A stretch of DNA of 64,000 bases from Marivita sp. XM-24bin2 (GTDB lineage Bacteria > Pseudomonadota > Alphaproteobacteria > Rhodobacterales > Rhodobacteraceae): the NCBI GenBank assembly GCA_003149565.1, contig QCWH01000018.1, positions 1-64,000 of the forward strand, written 5' to 3'. Within the stretch, counting starts at the first letter, position 1, and every line of letters starts with the position of its first letter. Of the stretch, positions 18,114 through 26,865 are shown piece by piece. The position numbers and the translations under genes are program-made. Below the pieces are notes generated by a model that was not told the origin of the DNA, did no database searches, and saw only the letters and a list, made by a program, of their open reading frames with translations.

Positions 18114-18845
18114 TCAGGGGGTGGGCACGGAGAGCCATGTCAGCACATGGGTGCCGGTCAGGCGGTGATGGATCTCGAAGCGGCGGCCCGTTGGCAGGGT
18201 TTCCGTCAGGTCGGTGGTCAGGGCGAGGGTCAGGCTGGTCTGGCCGGGGGCTTCGGTCAGTTCGGCGGCGTCAAAGCCGAAATGGCGACCGACCTGCGGG
18301 AAGAGCGCCTTGAACAGCGTTTCCTTGGCCGAGAAGGTAAGCGTGGCGTTGGTGGCCGAGGGAAACGTGCCCTGGGTGATCCTGTCGCGTTCGGTGACGT
18401 TCAGGGTTTCGGAAAGGATCGCGTTGAGACTGCGGCCCGACGCGATGGCTTCGGTGTCGACGCCGTAGCTGTGGGTCGTGTCACGGGACAGCAGGCAGGC
18501 GCAACGGCCTCGCGCATGGCTGATCGAGCCGGACAGGCCCTTGGGCCAGAGCGGTGCGCGTCCGGGTTCGGTGGCCACGCGGGCCGGCGGATGATCCAGA
18601 AGCGCCATCGCGGCCCGTGCCATGGCCCGGCCTGCGAGATATTCGGCACGGCGTTTTTCGACTGCGCCCATCAGGTGTGTCGGGCAAACGATGTGCAGGC
18701 TGTCGAACAGGGACTGCGCGAAGGCACCGGGGTGGAAGGATGCGGTGACCAGCACGGCGCCGGGATTGCGGCTGTCTTCGATGTCGATCTTCGACAGGAA
18801 GCCCTCGGACCGGGTGTGAATATCGATGAGGGGGGCATGGGTCAT
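18114..18845 (-). CDS. 4'-phosphopantetheinyl transferase (EntD/Sfp type)
   Basis: Transfers phosphopantetheine from CoA to a carrier-protein serine; 243 residues. EntD-group motifs are visible: KRRAEYLAGRAMARAAM, WPKGLSGSISHARG, the metal-binding GVDTEAI, and FSAKETLFKALFP. It would activate siderophore, polyketide or other carrier proteins; no such synthase gene lies in this window, so the partner is unknown. The ATG at 18845 is used; a TTG at 18866 is also in frame. It sits upstream of dnaE2 on the same strand with about 106 bp between. Confidence 0.85.
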   Translation of the reverse strand: MTHAPLIDIHTRSEGFLSKIDIEDSRNPGAVLVTASFHPGAFAQSLFDSLHIVCPTHLMGAVEKRRAEYLAGRAMARAAMALLDHPPARVATEPGRAPLWPKGLSGSISHARGRCACLLSRDTTHSYGVDTEAIASGRSLNAILSETLNVTERDRITQGTFPSATNATLTFSAKETLFKALFPQVGRHFGFDAAELTEAPGQTSLTLALTTDLTETLPTGRRFEIHHRLTGTHVLTWLSVPTP

Positions 18846-18958
18846 GGCTGCCTGCAATCCCTGCAACGCTGCATCTGGTCAAGCAAAAAACCATCGGGTT
18901 GCATTTACTTGGGGTCCCGGCGGCTCTAGTCCTTTGCGTGTCAACTGGAGGTGGTGCG

Positions 18959-19642
18959 ATGCAAGGCGAAACCCGCACACGCGGCGTGATGTATGTGGCC
19001 TGGGGCAAGGCGCATGTGGATGTGGCGCGGCGGTCGGCGGCGTCGGTGAAACGGTACAACCCGGGACTGCAGACGGCGATCTGGTGTGCGGCGGACGATG
19101 ACACCAGCGGGTTCGATCAGAGCTTTGTCATTCCGCCCGAGATGACCCGGCCCAAAGTGGGGGCGCTGAAGTTCAGCCCGTATGACGAGACGCTGTATCT
19201 GGACAATGACACGATGATCCGGGCGGATCTGTCGTCTTTGTTCGACCTCTTGCAGAAGTTCGATCTGTGCGGGGCGCATGTGATGCTGTGGCATCGGCCC
19301 CGGCACAAGCGCAAATGGCAGACCGAGGTGCCGGAGACTTTTCCCGAGATCAATTGCGGGGTGCTTTTGTATCGCAAGAATGCGGCGACCGATGCATTCT
19401 TCGATGACTGGCAGGCGGCCTATGACGCGGCGGGGTTCAAGATCGATCAGCCGACGTTCCGCGAGACCTTGTGGAATTCGGAACTGCGGTTTTACGTGTT
19501 CCCGCCGCAATTCAACAAGCGGATTTTTGAGGCGTCGGAGCTGATCTGGTCGGACCAGCCGAAGCCACGTATCCTGCACTTGCCGATCCTGCGGCCGCAG
19601 AAGAATGCGCTGAAGCGGTGGTTCTCGAACCTGATCCGGTAG
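18959..19642 (+). CDS. Small glycosyltransferase, GT8-like
   Basis: Protein of 227 residues with a glycogenin/GT8-like layout: a start strand (GVMYVAWGKAHVDVARRSAASVKRYNP), a DXD-type metal/sugar-nucleotide motif in ETLYLDNDTMIRADL, then EINCGVLLYRKN and DQPTFRETLW. The acceptor and sugar are not readable. GGAGG lies 8 nt before the ATG at 18959; upstream codons to 18899 are open but lack an SD. It is divergent from the phosphopantetheinyl transferase and stands alone before deoC. Confidence 0.65.
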   Translation: MQGETRTRGVMYVAWGKAHVDVARRSAASVKRYNPGLQTAIWCAADDDTSGFDQSFVIPPEMTRPKVGALKFSPYDETLYLDNDTMIRADLSSLFDLLQKFDLCGAHVMLWHRPRHKRKWQTEVPETFPEINCGVLLYRKNAATDAFFDDWQAAYDAAGFKIDQPTFRETLWNSELRFYVFPPQFNKRIFEASELIWSDQPKPRILHLPILRPQKNALKRWFSNLIR

Positions 19643-19719
19643 GGGCGCGCTACGCGGCGTCGTGTCTTGTCTGTGCCGTGTGGCCGTGTCAGCATTCGCG
19701 TTCAAGGAGTGAGTGATCC

Positions 19720-20706
19720 ATGCAGACGACGACACGAGACGCGGTGCATTTGCCGCAGACGCTTGAGCCGCGCAATCCGGGGATGGCGCTGGATCTGGAC
19801 TGGGTGATGCGCGCGACGGCAAACCGCTCGGCGATTGAGCGGCGGGCGGCAACTCTGCCGGGGCGGCGGTCTGTGAAAAAGGACTATCAGGCGGCGTGGT
19901 TGTGCCGGGCTGTGACCTGCATCGATCTCACGACATTGGCCGGGGATGATACCGTTGGGCGCGTGGCACGGCTTTGTGCCAAGGCGCGGCAGCCGGTACG
20001 GGCGGAGCTGCTGGAGGCGTTGGGCATGGACGGACTCAATGTCGGTGCGGTCTGCGTTTATCACGACATGGTCGAGGCAGCGGTGGAGGCGCTGGCAGGC
20101 ACAGGTATTCCCGTTGCTGCGGTCAGCACGGGGTTTCCGGCGGGTTTGTCGCCGTTTCATCTGCGGGTGGCTGAGATCGAGGAAAGCGTAAAAGCGGGGG
20201 CTGCCGAGATCGACATCGTGATCTCGCGCCGGCATGTGCTGACGGGCAATTGGCAGGCGCTCTATGACGAGATGCGCGCCTTCCGCGCGGCCTGTGGTGA
20301 GGCGCATGTGAAGGCCATTCTGGCGACGGGCGAATTGGGGACATTGCAGAACGTGGCGCGTGCCTCGCTCGTTTGCATGATGGCGGGGGCGGATTTCATC
20401 AAGACCTCGACCGGCAAGGAAAGCGTGAACGCCACGCTGCCCGTCTCGCTGGTGATGATCCGGGCGATCCGGGATTATTTCGAAGAGACAGGCTACCGCG
20501 TGGGCTACAAACCTGCGGGCGGGATTTCCAAGGCCAAGGACGCGCTGGTGTACCTTGCGCTGATGAAGGAAGAGCTGGGCGACCGTTGGGTGCAGAACGA
20601 TCTGTTCCGCTTTGGCGCGTCGTCGCTTCTGGGGGATATCGAGCGGCAGTTGGAGCATCATGTGACCGGGGCCTATTCCGCGTCCTGGCGCCATGCTGCG
20701 GGGTGA
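19720..20706 (+). CDS. deoC: Deoxyribose-phosphate aldolase DeoC
   Basis: Class I aldolase splitting 2-deoxyribose-5-phosphate to glyceraldehyde-3-phosphate and acetaldehyde; 328 residues, of the longer eukaryote-like type with an N-terminal extension. The Schiff-base lysine is in GADFIKTSTGKES, and the second catalytic lysine in GYKPAGGIS. Substrate-site residues lie in CIDLTTL and CVYHDMV. AAGGAG precedes the ATG. It heads a three-gene operon with a small membrane protein and a tandem aldehyde dehydrogenase. Confidence 0.92.
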   Translation: MQTTTRDAVHLPQTLEPRNPGMALDLDWVMRATANRSAIERRAATLPGRRSVKKDYQAAWLCRAVTCIDLTTLAGDDTVGRVARLCAKARQPVRAELLEALGMDGLNVGAVCVYHDMVEAAVEALAGTGIPVAAVSTGFPAGLSPFHLRVAEIEESVKAGAAEIDIVISRRHVLTGNWQALYDEMRAFRAACGEAHVKAILATGELGTLQNVARASLVCMMAGADFIKTSTGKESVNATLPVSLVMIRAIRDYFEETGYRVGYKPAGGISKAKDALVYLALMKEELGDRWVQNDLFRFGASSLLGDIERQLEHHVTGAYSASWRHAAG

Positions 20707-20715
20707 GGTGAGACC

Positions 20716-21009
20716 ATGGGCAATAATCCGATGGTCCTGCTGTTCGGCCTTTCGGCGCTGATGTGGCTGGGGGCGCAGAACTGGCGGCGGCGCAGGCTCA
20801 AGCGCGCTGCGCGCGATTTGCCGACGCTGATGCAGCGGATGCTGGGGCCGGAACCGGCCTTTGACCCGCCTGCCGACCCACCCGAAGCCCTGCAGCGTTT
20901 TGCGCATCTGCACAGCCGGACACGGCAAGTTGAATGGGTCATCCGCGGGGCGGCGCTGCTCTGGCTGGCCTATGTTGTTTTCCTGCTTTTGAAAGGCACC
21001 TTCCAATGA
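20716..21009 (+). CDS. Small two-helix membrane protein between deoC and ALDH
   Basis: Unrecognised protein of 97 residues with a membrane helix at each end (NPMVLLFGLSALMWLGAQNW and AALLWLAYVVFLLLKG) and a basic, proline-containing middle (RRRRLKRAARDL). It starts 9 bp after deoC behind GAGGTGA, and its stop overlaps the ALDH start (ATGA), so it is translationally coupled within the deoxyribose operon. Its function is unknown; it might anchor or regulate the neighbouring enzymes (inference only). Confidence 0.7.
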   Translation: MGNNPMVLLFGLSALMWLGAQNWRRRRLKRAARDLPTLMQRMLGPEPAFDPPADPPEALQRFAHLHSRTRQVEWVIRGAALLWLAYVVFLLLKGTFQ

Positions 21010-23354
21010 CCGTACAAGAGATTTTCGAGAGTATGGACTACGGAACCGCACCGGAATCGGCAGGCGACGCGCTGGCATGGCTGGTCGATCAGGGGGATCG
21101 GTTCGGCCATTTTATCAATGGTACGATGACCGATCCGGGCGAAGTTTTCGAAAGCCGCAATCCTGCCAATGGCGAGGTGCTGGCGCATCTGACCCAAGCC
21201 ACGCAGGCGGATGTGGATGCAGCAGTGGTGGCGGCACGCAAGGCGCAGAAGGCTTGGGCCAAGTTGGGCGGCGCGGGACGGGCGCGGTATCTCTATGCGC
21301 TGGCGCGCTTGATGCAGAAACATGCGCGGCTTTTCGCGGTGCTTGAGACCTTGGACAACGGCAAGCCGATCCGCGAAAGCCGGGACATTGATGTGCCTTT
21401 GGCGCAGCGGCATTTCTACTATCACGCGGGTCAGGCGCAACTTTTCGCCAGCGAATTTGCCGGGCGCGAGGCGCATGGCGTCTGTGGTCAGGTCATCCCG
21501 TGGAACTTTCCGCTGTTGATGCTGGCATGGAAGGTCGCGCCTGCATTGGCGGCGGGGAACACGGTTGTTCTCAAGCCTGCGGAATACACGTCGCTGACCG
21601 CGCTGTTGTTTGCCGATATGTGCCGTCAGGCCGGGCTGCCGAAAGGTGTGGTGAACATCGTCACCGGCGATGGGGCCGTGGGCGAGATGATCGTCACGCA
21701 CCCGGATGTGGACAAAGTGGCCTTTACCGGATCGACAGCCGTGGGGCGGCGTATCCGCGAGGCGACGGCTGGGTCGGGCAAAGCACTCACGCTCGAGCTG
21801 GGCGGCAAGTCGCCTTACATCGTGTTCGAGGATGCGGATCTGGATTCTGCCGTTGAGGGCCTCGTCGATGCGATCTGGTTCAATCAGGGGCAGGTGTGTT
21901 GCGCGGGGTCGCGGCTTCTGGTGCAGGAGGGTGTCGCGGATCGCTTCTATGCCAAGCTGAAGGCGCGGATGGAAAAGCTGCGTGTCGGATCGCCTTTGGA
22001 CAAGTCGATCGACGTGGGGGCGATTGTCGACCCCAAGCAGTTGGAGACCATCACTCGTCTGGTCGACAGCAACACAGCCGGTGAGACCTATCGCGCGAAT
22101 TGCGAAATGCCGGAGAGCGGGTGTTTCTACCCGCCGACGCTTATCACCGGGCTGAGCACGGCTGACCCTCTGATGCAGGAAGAAATCTTCGGCCCCGTGC
22201 TTGTGGCTACGACGTTCCGCACGCCATCCGAAGCGGTCGATCTGGCGAACAACACGCGCTACGGGCTGGCGGCGACATTATGGAGCGAGAACATCAACGT
22301 CGCGTTGGACATCGCGCCCAAGCTGGCGGCAGGGGTGGTCTGGATCAACGGGACCAATATGTTCGACGCTGCGGCACCGTTTGGTGGCATCCGCGAAAGC
22401 GGGTTCGGGCGTGAAGGCGGACCGGAGGGGATGATGGCCTACACCAAGCCGTCGGGTACCGGCAAAGCGTTGGACAAGATCGAGGGCTTCAGCAGCGGGC
22501 CGGATGCCGAGCCGCAAGCGGTGGATCGGACGGCGAAACTCTATGTCGGGGGCAAGCAGGCGCGGCCTGATGGCGGCTACGCCTATGAGGTCTTCACAAA
22601 GGCGGGCAAGCTGATCGGGCAGGCGCCGCTGGCAAACCGCAAGGATGTGCGCAACGCGGTCGAGGCAGCGCGCGGGGCGGCAGGCTGGGTCGGGACAACG
22701 GCGCATCTGCGGGCGCAGATCCTCTACTACATCGCGGAGAACCTTGCCGCGCGGAAAGACGAGTTTGCAGCGCGGCTGAACCAGATGACCGGTGCGAAGA
22801 CCGGCGCGAAAGAGGTGGATGTCGCGGTGAACCGGCTTTTCACCTATGCCGCCTGGGCCGACAAGTTCGACGGGCGCGTGGCGCAGGTGCCTTTGCGCGG
22901 CGTGGCGTTGGCCATGCGCGAACCCTGTGGCGTGATCGGGGCATTCTGCCCGGACGATCATCCGCTTCTGGGCCTCGTGTCGGTGATGGCCCCGGCCATG
23001 GCGATGGGCAACCGTGTGGTTCTCGTGGCGTCAGAGCCGTTCCCGCTGGCGGCGACGGATTTCTATCAGGTTCTGGACACGTCGGATGTGCCGGGTGGCG
23101 TGGTCAATATCCTGACCGGGCGGCACGCGGAGCTGGCCCCGACATTGGCGCAGCACATGGATGTGGAGGCGGTCTGGTCGTTCTCTTCGAGTGATTTGTC
23201 GGCTGAGATTGAGCGCGGTGCGGCGCTGAACCTCAAGCGGACATGGATCAACAATGGCCGGTCGCGCGACTGGATGGGAGCCGATGGTGAAGGCCGCACG
23301 TTCCTTGATGCGGCGACCGAAACCAAGACGGTGTGGGTGCCTTACGGCGCATGA
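21006..23354 (+). CDS. Tandem aldehyde dehydrogenase, ALDH16 type
   Basis: NAD(P)-dependent aldehyde dehydrogenase of 782 residues built of two ALDH modules. The first (about 1-500) has the catalytic cysteine in GQVCCAGSRL, the general-base glutamate in LTLELGGKSP and the EEIFGPV motif. The second (about 510-782) resembles an ALDH N-terminal part but has no catalytic cysteine or glutamate. This is the ALDH16 architecture, known structurally from the roseobacter Loktanella. In the deoC operon a likely job is oxidation of the acetaldehyde released by DeoC. The ATG at 21006 overlaps the preceding stop. Confidence 0.88.
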   Translation: MTVQEIFESMDYGTAPESAGDALAWLVDQGDRFGHFINGTMTDPGEVFESRNPANGEVLAHLTQATQADVDAAVVAARKAQKAWAKLGGAGRARYLYALARLMQKHARLFAVLETLDNGKPIRESRDIDVPLAQRHFYYHAGQAQLFASEFAGREAHGVCGQVIPWNFPLLMLAWKVAPALAAGNTVVLKPAEYTSLTALLFADMCRQAGLPKGVVNIVTGDGAVGEMIVTHPDVDKVAFTGSTAVGRRIREATAGSGKALTLELGGKSPYIVFEDADLDSAVEGLVDAIWFNQGQVCCAGSRLLVQEGVADRFYAKLKARMEKLRVGSPLDKSIDVGAIVDPKQLETITRLVDSNTAGETYRANCEMPESGCFYPPTLITGLSTADPLMQEEIFGPVLVATTFRTPSEAVDLANNTRYGLAATLWSENINVALDIAPKLAAGVVWINGTNMFDAAAPFGGIRESGFGREGGPEGMMAYTKPSGTGKALDKIEGFSSGPDAEPQAVDRTAKLYVGGKQARPDGGYAYEVFTKAGKLIGQAPLANRKDVRNAVEAARGAAGWVGTTAHLRAQILYYIAENLAARKDEFAARLNQMTGAKTGAKEVDVAVNRLFTYAAWADKFDGRVAQVPLRGVALAMREPCGVIGAFCPDDHPLLGLVSVMAPAMAMGNRVVLVASEPFPLAATDFYQVLDTSDVPGGVVNILTGRHAELAPTLAQHMDVEAVWSFSSSDLSAEIERGAALNLKRTWINNGRSRDWMGADGEGRTFLDAATETKTVWVPYGA

Positions 23355-23453
23355 TTGCCAATTTTCGCGTGGGTCATTGAGAATTCGGCAATGCGATGCT
23401 ATTTTTTAATCACCCAGCGCCGGGGCGGAACGGCGTTTACACTTAGGAGGACG

Positions 23454-23510
23454 ATGTCCTGTCTTTTCAAACGGATGTGGCCAGTGCCACTGACGGGGGT
23501 CTGCCCATGA
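23454..23510 (+). CDS. Candidate 18-codon leader peptide coupled to rsfS
   Basis: An AGGAGG-type SD sits directly before an ATG at 23454 that opens an 18-codon frame (MSCLFKRMW then PVPLTGVCP). Its stop TGA (23508-23510) overlaps the rsfS ATG (23507-23509). rsfS itself has no comparable SD. The arrangement suggests translational coupling; it could also be accidental. Confidence 0.4.
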   Translation: MSCLFKRMWPVPLTGVCP

Positions 23511-23872
23511 CCGGCACACCCGGAACCGGATCGGCCAGCGATGCGACGCTCGCGACGATTCTGTCTGAACTCGATGAAAACAAAGCCGAAGACATTGTGC
23601 AGATCGACCTGCGCGGTAAAACATCTATCGGTGATTACATGGTTGTGTGCTCAGGGCGGTCGACCCGCCAGGTTGCAGCACTGGCCGAAAAGCTGATCGA
23701 GACACTCAAGTCCGAACACGGCATCCTGTCCAAAGTCGAGGGCAAGGAAACGGGTGATTGGGTTCTGATCGACACTGGTGATGTGATTGTGCACATCTTC
23801 CGGCCCGAAGTGCGCGAATTTTACCAGTTGGAAAAAATGTGGCTCCCGGCTGGGGTCGCACTGACCAGCTAG
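23507..23872 (+). CDS. rsfS: Ribosome silencing factor RsfS
   Basis: Binds uL14 and blocks subunit joining under starvation; 121 residues. The family core KAEDIVQIDLRGKTSIGDYMVVCSGRSTRQVAALAEKL and the segment GDWVLIDTGDVIVHIFRPEVREFYQLEKMW are intact. The ATG at 23507 follows no good SD and may depend on the upstream leader frame; a GTG at 23477 in the same frame is an alternative. rlmH begins 1 bp after its stop, the common rsfS-rlmH pairing. Confidence 0.93.
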   Translation: MTGTPGTGSASDATLATILSELDENKAEDIVQIDLRGKTSIGDYMVVCSGRSTRQVAALAEKLIETLKSEHGILSKVEGKETGDWVLIDTGDVIVHIFRPEVREFYQLEKMWLPAGVALTS

Positions 23873-23873
23873 G

Positions 23874-24347
23874 ATGCGCGTTCATCTTCGTGCGGTGGGG
23901 CGGCTTGGCGGCCGCTCCGAAGAACGCGCGCTGGTTGACGACTACCTCTCTCGGTTCGGTCAGACCGGGCGTGGCCTGGGCTGGCGCTTCGCGGGCGAGA
24001 CCGAGGTCGAGGACAAGAAAAACGGTGGGATGATGGCCGAGGCGGCATTGCTGCGGGCCGCGATCCCAGCGGGATCCCTTCTGGTATGCCTCGATGAGCG
24101 TGGGGCGCCGATGTCCTCGCCTGATTTTGCCAAAAAGCTGCAGGGCTGGGCCGACCAGGGGCGCTCGGATGTTTGTTTCATCATCGGCGGGGCAGATGGC
24201 ATTGACCCGTCGCTGCGAGCAGAGGCGGACATGCTCTTGTCTTTCGGCAAGATGGTCTGGCCTCACAAGCTTGTACGGGTGATGATTGCCGAGCAGCTCT
24301 ACCGTGCTGCCTCGATTATTGCCGGCTCGCCCTATCATAGGGATTGA
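23874..24347 (+). CDS. rlmH: 23S rRNA pseudouridine1915 N3-methyltransferase RlmH
   Basis: SPOUT-class methyltransferase of 157 residues that methylates Psi1915 in helix 69 of 23S rRNA. Typical features are LVCLDERG, the SAM-binding knot region FIIGGADGIDPSL and the C-terminal SPYHRD. It follows rsfS with a 1-bp gap and converges on uppP, with a paired-palindrome element between the two stops. Confidence 0.95.
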   Translation: MRVHLRAVGRLGGRSEERALVDDYLSRFGQTGRGLGWRFAGETEVEDKKNGGMMAEAALLRAAIPAGSLLVCLDERGAPMSSPDFAKKLQGWADQGRSDVCFIIGGADGIDPSLRAEADMLLSFGKMVWPHKLVRVMIAEQLYRAASIIAGSPYHRD

Positions 24348-24355
24348 AGAGGACA

Positions 24356-24395
24356 CGATGCGTCGACGCATCGCGGCTTTCGGTCAACCGAAAGC
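24356..24395. repeat. Paired-palindrome element, copy 2 (after uppP, inverted)
   Basis: CGATGCGT-CG-ACGCATCG (24356-24373), 2-nt gap, GCTTTCGGT-CA-ACCGAAAGC (24376-24395). Relative to copy 1 it is inverted and differs by a compensatory C-G to G-C change in a stem. Read with uppP it starts 12 bp after the stop codon. Confidence 0.8.
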
Positions 24396-24407
24396 GGGCA
24401 CAGATGA

Positions 24408-25211
24408 TCAGGTGTAGGCGATGACCAGCAGGATCACGCCAAGGATCACGCGATAGATCACATAAGGTGTGAAGCTGACGGATTGCAGCAGCTTGAACAT
24501 CAGCTTCAACGCGGCCAGTGCTGCCAGAAATGCAAACACAGCGGCAATTGCGGCATCACGGAAAAGGGCCATGTCCGCATCTTGTGCAACTTCGACGCTC
24601 AGCAGCGCTCCGGAGGCCAAGATGGTCGGAATTGACATCAACATCGAGAGTCGGGCCGCGCTTTCGCGATCATAGCCCATCTGTCGTCCTGCGGTGATTG
24701 TGATGCCCGACCGCGACGTTCCGGGGATCAGCGCCAAGGCTTGCCACAACCCCATAATGGTGGCGTCACGCAGGCTCCAGTTCGCCGCACTCTTTGTGAT
24801 CGGTCCGGTTTGGTCGGCCCAATAAAGCACAATGCCGAAGGCAAGCATGGTCCATCCAATTACCGCGGTAGATCGCAGAAAGTCGTTCAGGGCGGTCAGC
24901 TTGAGAACGACGCCAAGCGCCACAACCGGTATGGTCGCAATGATCAGGCACAGTGCCCAGAAGGCACCTTGCGTATCGATCCGCCCGCGAATGAGCCGCC
25001 CCAAACCTTGGGAAACCGCTTTCACATCCGACCAGAAATAGAGCACGACAGCCAGCAATGTGCCGACGTGCACGGCAACATCCAGCGCCTGCCCTTGATC
25101 CGCGATACCGGTGAGATTCGGCAGGAGAATCAGGTGTCCGGAAGACGAAATCGGCAGAAATTCCGTAACGCCCTGAATCAAAGCGAGGATAAGCAGATGT
25201 GTCAGGGCCAT
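24408..25211 (-). CDS. uppP: Undecaprenyl-diphosphatase UppP (BacA)
   Basis: Integral membrane phosphatase of 267 residues that recycles the undecaprenyl-phosphate carrier used for peptidoglycan and other envelope polymers; its overproduction gives bacitracin resistance in E. coli. The two catalytic motifs EFLPISSSGH (near residue 18) and PGTSRSG are intact, with about eight membrane segments. Single gene on the minus strand. Confidence 0.95.
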   Translation of the reverse strand: MALTHLLILALIQGVTEFLPISSSGHLILLPNLTGIADQGQALDVAVHVGTLLAVVLYFWSDVKAVSQGLGRLIRGRIDTQGAFWALCLIIATIPVVALGVVLKLTALNDFLRSTAVIGWTMLAFGIVLYWADQTGPITKSAANWSLRDATIMGLWQALALIPGTSRSGITITAGRQMGYDRESAARLSMLMSIPTILASGALLSVEVAQDADMALFRDAAIAAVFAFLAALAALKLMFKLLQSVSFTPYVIYRVILGVILLVIAYT

Positions 25212-25278
25212 GACGCGCTGTCCGGATGTGAATATTTTGTTGGGTATAAACCCATAAAAACCAATAGGAAGGATTAAT

Positions 25279-25299
25279 TTAAGTCCGGATCGGACCTAA
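25279..25299. promoter_or_regulatory. Imperfect palindrome upstream of gltD/uppP
   Basis: TTAAGTCCG-GAT-CGGACCTAA, one mismatch, in the 220-bp divergent region between uppP and gltD. Candidate operator; no regulator assigned. Confidence 0.3.
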
Positions 25300-25365
25300 A
25301 ATAGCTGCGCTGCAGCACGCATCGCGTCAGATCTGGCGAAAAATTGGAAAAATAGGTCAGCATAA

Positions 25366-25397
25366 GTGACTTTTCTTTTCCGGCGCACTTCTATAAT
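25366..25397 (+). promoter_or_regulatory. Promoter candidate for gltD-gltB
   Basis: A perfect TATAAT at 25392-25397 lies 35 bp before the gltD ATG. The -35 region is weak (GTGACT at 25366, 20-nt spacing), so an activator may be needed. AGGAAGG precedes the ATG. Confidence 0.45.
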
Positions 25398-25431
25398 CAG
25401 ACCCGACCACAGGACAGGAAGGACGTGAGTC

Positions 25432-26865
25432 ATGGCCAAACAGCCTATGTTGAAGTTCGTCAAAGTTGAACGCGACATGCCCACAAAACGTGCTGCCGAC
25501 GAGCGGCGCGAGGACTTCCATGAGATTTACGCAGAATATGCCGACGCCAAGGCCAAAGAGCAGGCGAGCCGCTGTTCGCAGTGCGGTGTGCCGTATTGCC
25601 AGTCGCATTGCCCGCTGCACAACAACATTCCCGATTGGCTGCGCCTGACCGCCGAAGGCCGGTTGCAAGAGGCTTATGAGGTCAGCCAGGCAACCAACAC
25701 CTTTCCCGAGATTTGTGGCCGCATCTGCCCGCAGGACCGTCTGTGCGAAGGCAATTGCGTGATCGAAAAATCGGGCCACGGAACTGTGACCATCGGCTCG
25801 GTCGAGAAATATATCACCGATACGGCATGGGAAGAAGGCTGGGTTCTGCCGATCAAGCCAGCGCAGGAACGCAAGGAAAGCGTCGCGATCATCGGCGCTG
25901 GCCCCGGAGGCCTGGCTGCGGCCGACGTGCTGCGCCGTCAGGGTGTGCAGGTTACGGTCTATGACCGCTATGACCGCGCCGGTGGTCTGCTGACGTATGG
26001 TATTCCCGGCTTCAAGTTGGAAAAGCCGGTGGTCATGCGCCGAAATGAGCAGCTTGAAAAAGGCGGTGTGCGCTTCGTTCTCAACTGCAATATCGGCGAG
26101 GACATGTCGTTTGAAGATATCCGAGCGCAGCATGACGCTGTGATCATCGCGACCGGCGTCTACAAGTCGCGCGATCTGGCTGGTCCGGGTTCGGGTGCCG
26201 ATGGCATCGTCAAGGCGCTGGATTATCTGACCGCGTCAAACCGCAAGAGCTTTGGCGACGATGTGGCCGAATTCGATAGCGGCAAGCTGAATGCCGAAGG
26301 TAAAAAGGTTGTCGTGATTGGCGGTGGTGACACCGCGATGGACTGTGTGCGCACCGCGATCCGGCAGGGGGCCGAGTCGGTCAAATGTCTCTATCGCCGC
26401 GACCGTGCCAACATGCCTGGTTCGCAGCGCGAGGTGCAGAACGCCGAGGAAGAGGGGGTGCAGTTCGAATGGCTGACCGCGCCCAAGGGCTTTACCGGTG
26501 ATCCGGTGGATGGCGTGATCGTTGAGCGGATGCGTCTGGGCCTGCCCGATGCGACCGGCCGTCAGATGCCAGAGGTGATCGAAGGTTCGGACTACGTTGA
26601 ACCTGCGGATATCGTCATCAAGGCGCTGGGCTTTGAGCCGGAAGAACTGCCGACGCTCTGGGGTGTGCCAGAACTGGAAGTGACCCGTTGGGGCACCATC
26701 AAGGCCGAGTTCACCACCGGGGCTACAGCTTTGCCGGGCGTCTATGCCGTCGGTGACATCGTACGTGGTGCGTCACTGGTCGTCTGGGCCATTCGCGATG
26801 GGCGCGACTGTGCTGAGGCTGTGCTGCGCCAGTTCAACGGCGCGAGCGCCGTGGCTGCTGAATGA
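25432..26865 (+). CDS. gltD: Glutamate synthase (NADPH) small subunit GltD
   Basis: FAD/4Fe-4S subunit (477 residues) that takes electrons from NADPH to GltB. The N-terminal cysteine clusters CSQCGVPYCQSHCPL and CGRICPQDRLCEGNC hold the two 4Fe-4S centres; VAIIGAGPGGLAAADVL is the FAD site and VVVIGGGDTAMDCVRTA the NADPH site. It is first in the operon, before gltB, and overlaps the next gene by 4 bp (ATGA). Confidence 0.95.
   Translation: MAKQPMLKFVKVERDMPTKRAADERREDFHEIYAEYADAKAKEQASRCSQCGVPYCQSHCPLHNNIPDWLRLTAEGRLQEAYEVSQATNTFPEICGRICPQDRLCEGNCVIEKSGHGTVTIGSVEKYITDTAWEEGWVLPIKPAQERKESVAIIGAGPGGLAAADVLRRQGVQVTVYDRYDRAGGLLTYGIPGFKLEKPVVMRRNEQLEKGGVRFVLNCNIGEDMSFEDIRAQHDAVIIATGVYKSRDLAGPGSGADGIVKALDYLTASNRKSFGDDVAEFDSGKLNAEGKKVVVIGGGDTAMDCVRTAIRQGAESVKCLYRRDRANMPGSQREVQNAEEEGVQFEWLTAPKGFTGDPVDGVIVERMRLGLPDATGRQMPEVIEGSDYVEPADIVIKALGFEPEELPTLWGVPELEVTRWGTIKAEFTTGATALPGVYAVGDIVRGASLVVWAIRDGRDCAEAVLRQFNGASAVAAE

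Noticed and set aside
19702..21078. A 458-codon minus-strand open frame opposite deoC
   Set aside because: Low-complexity His/Arg-rich shadow; deoC, the small protein and the ALDH explain the region.
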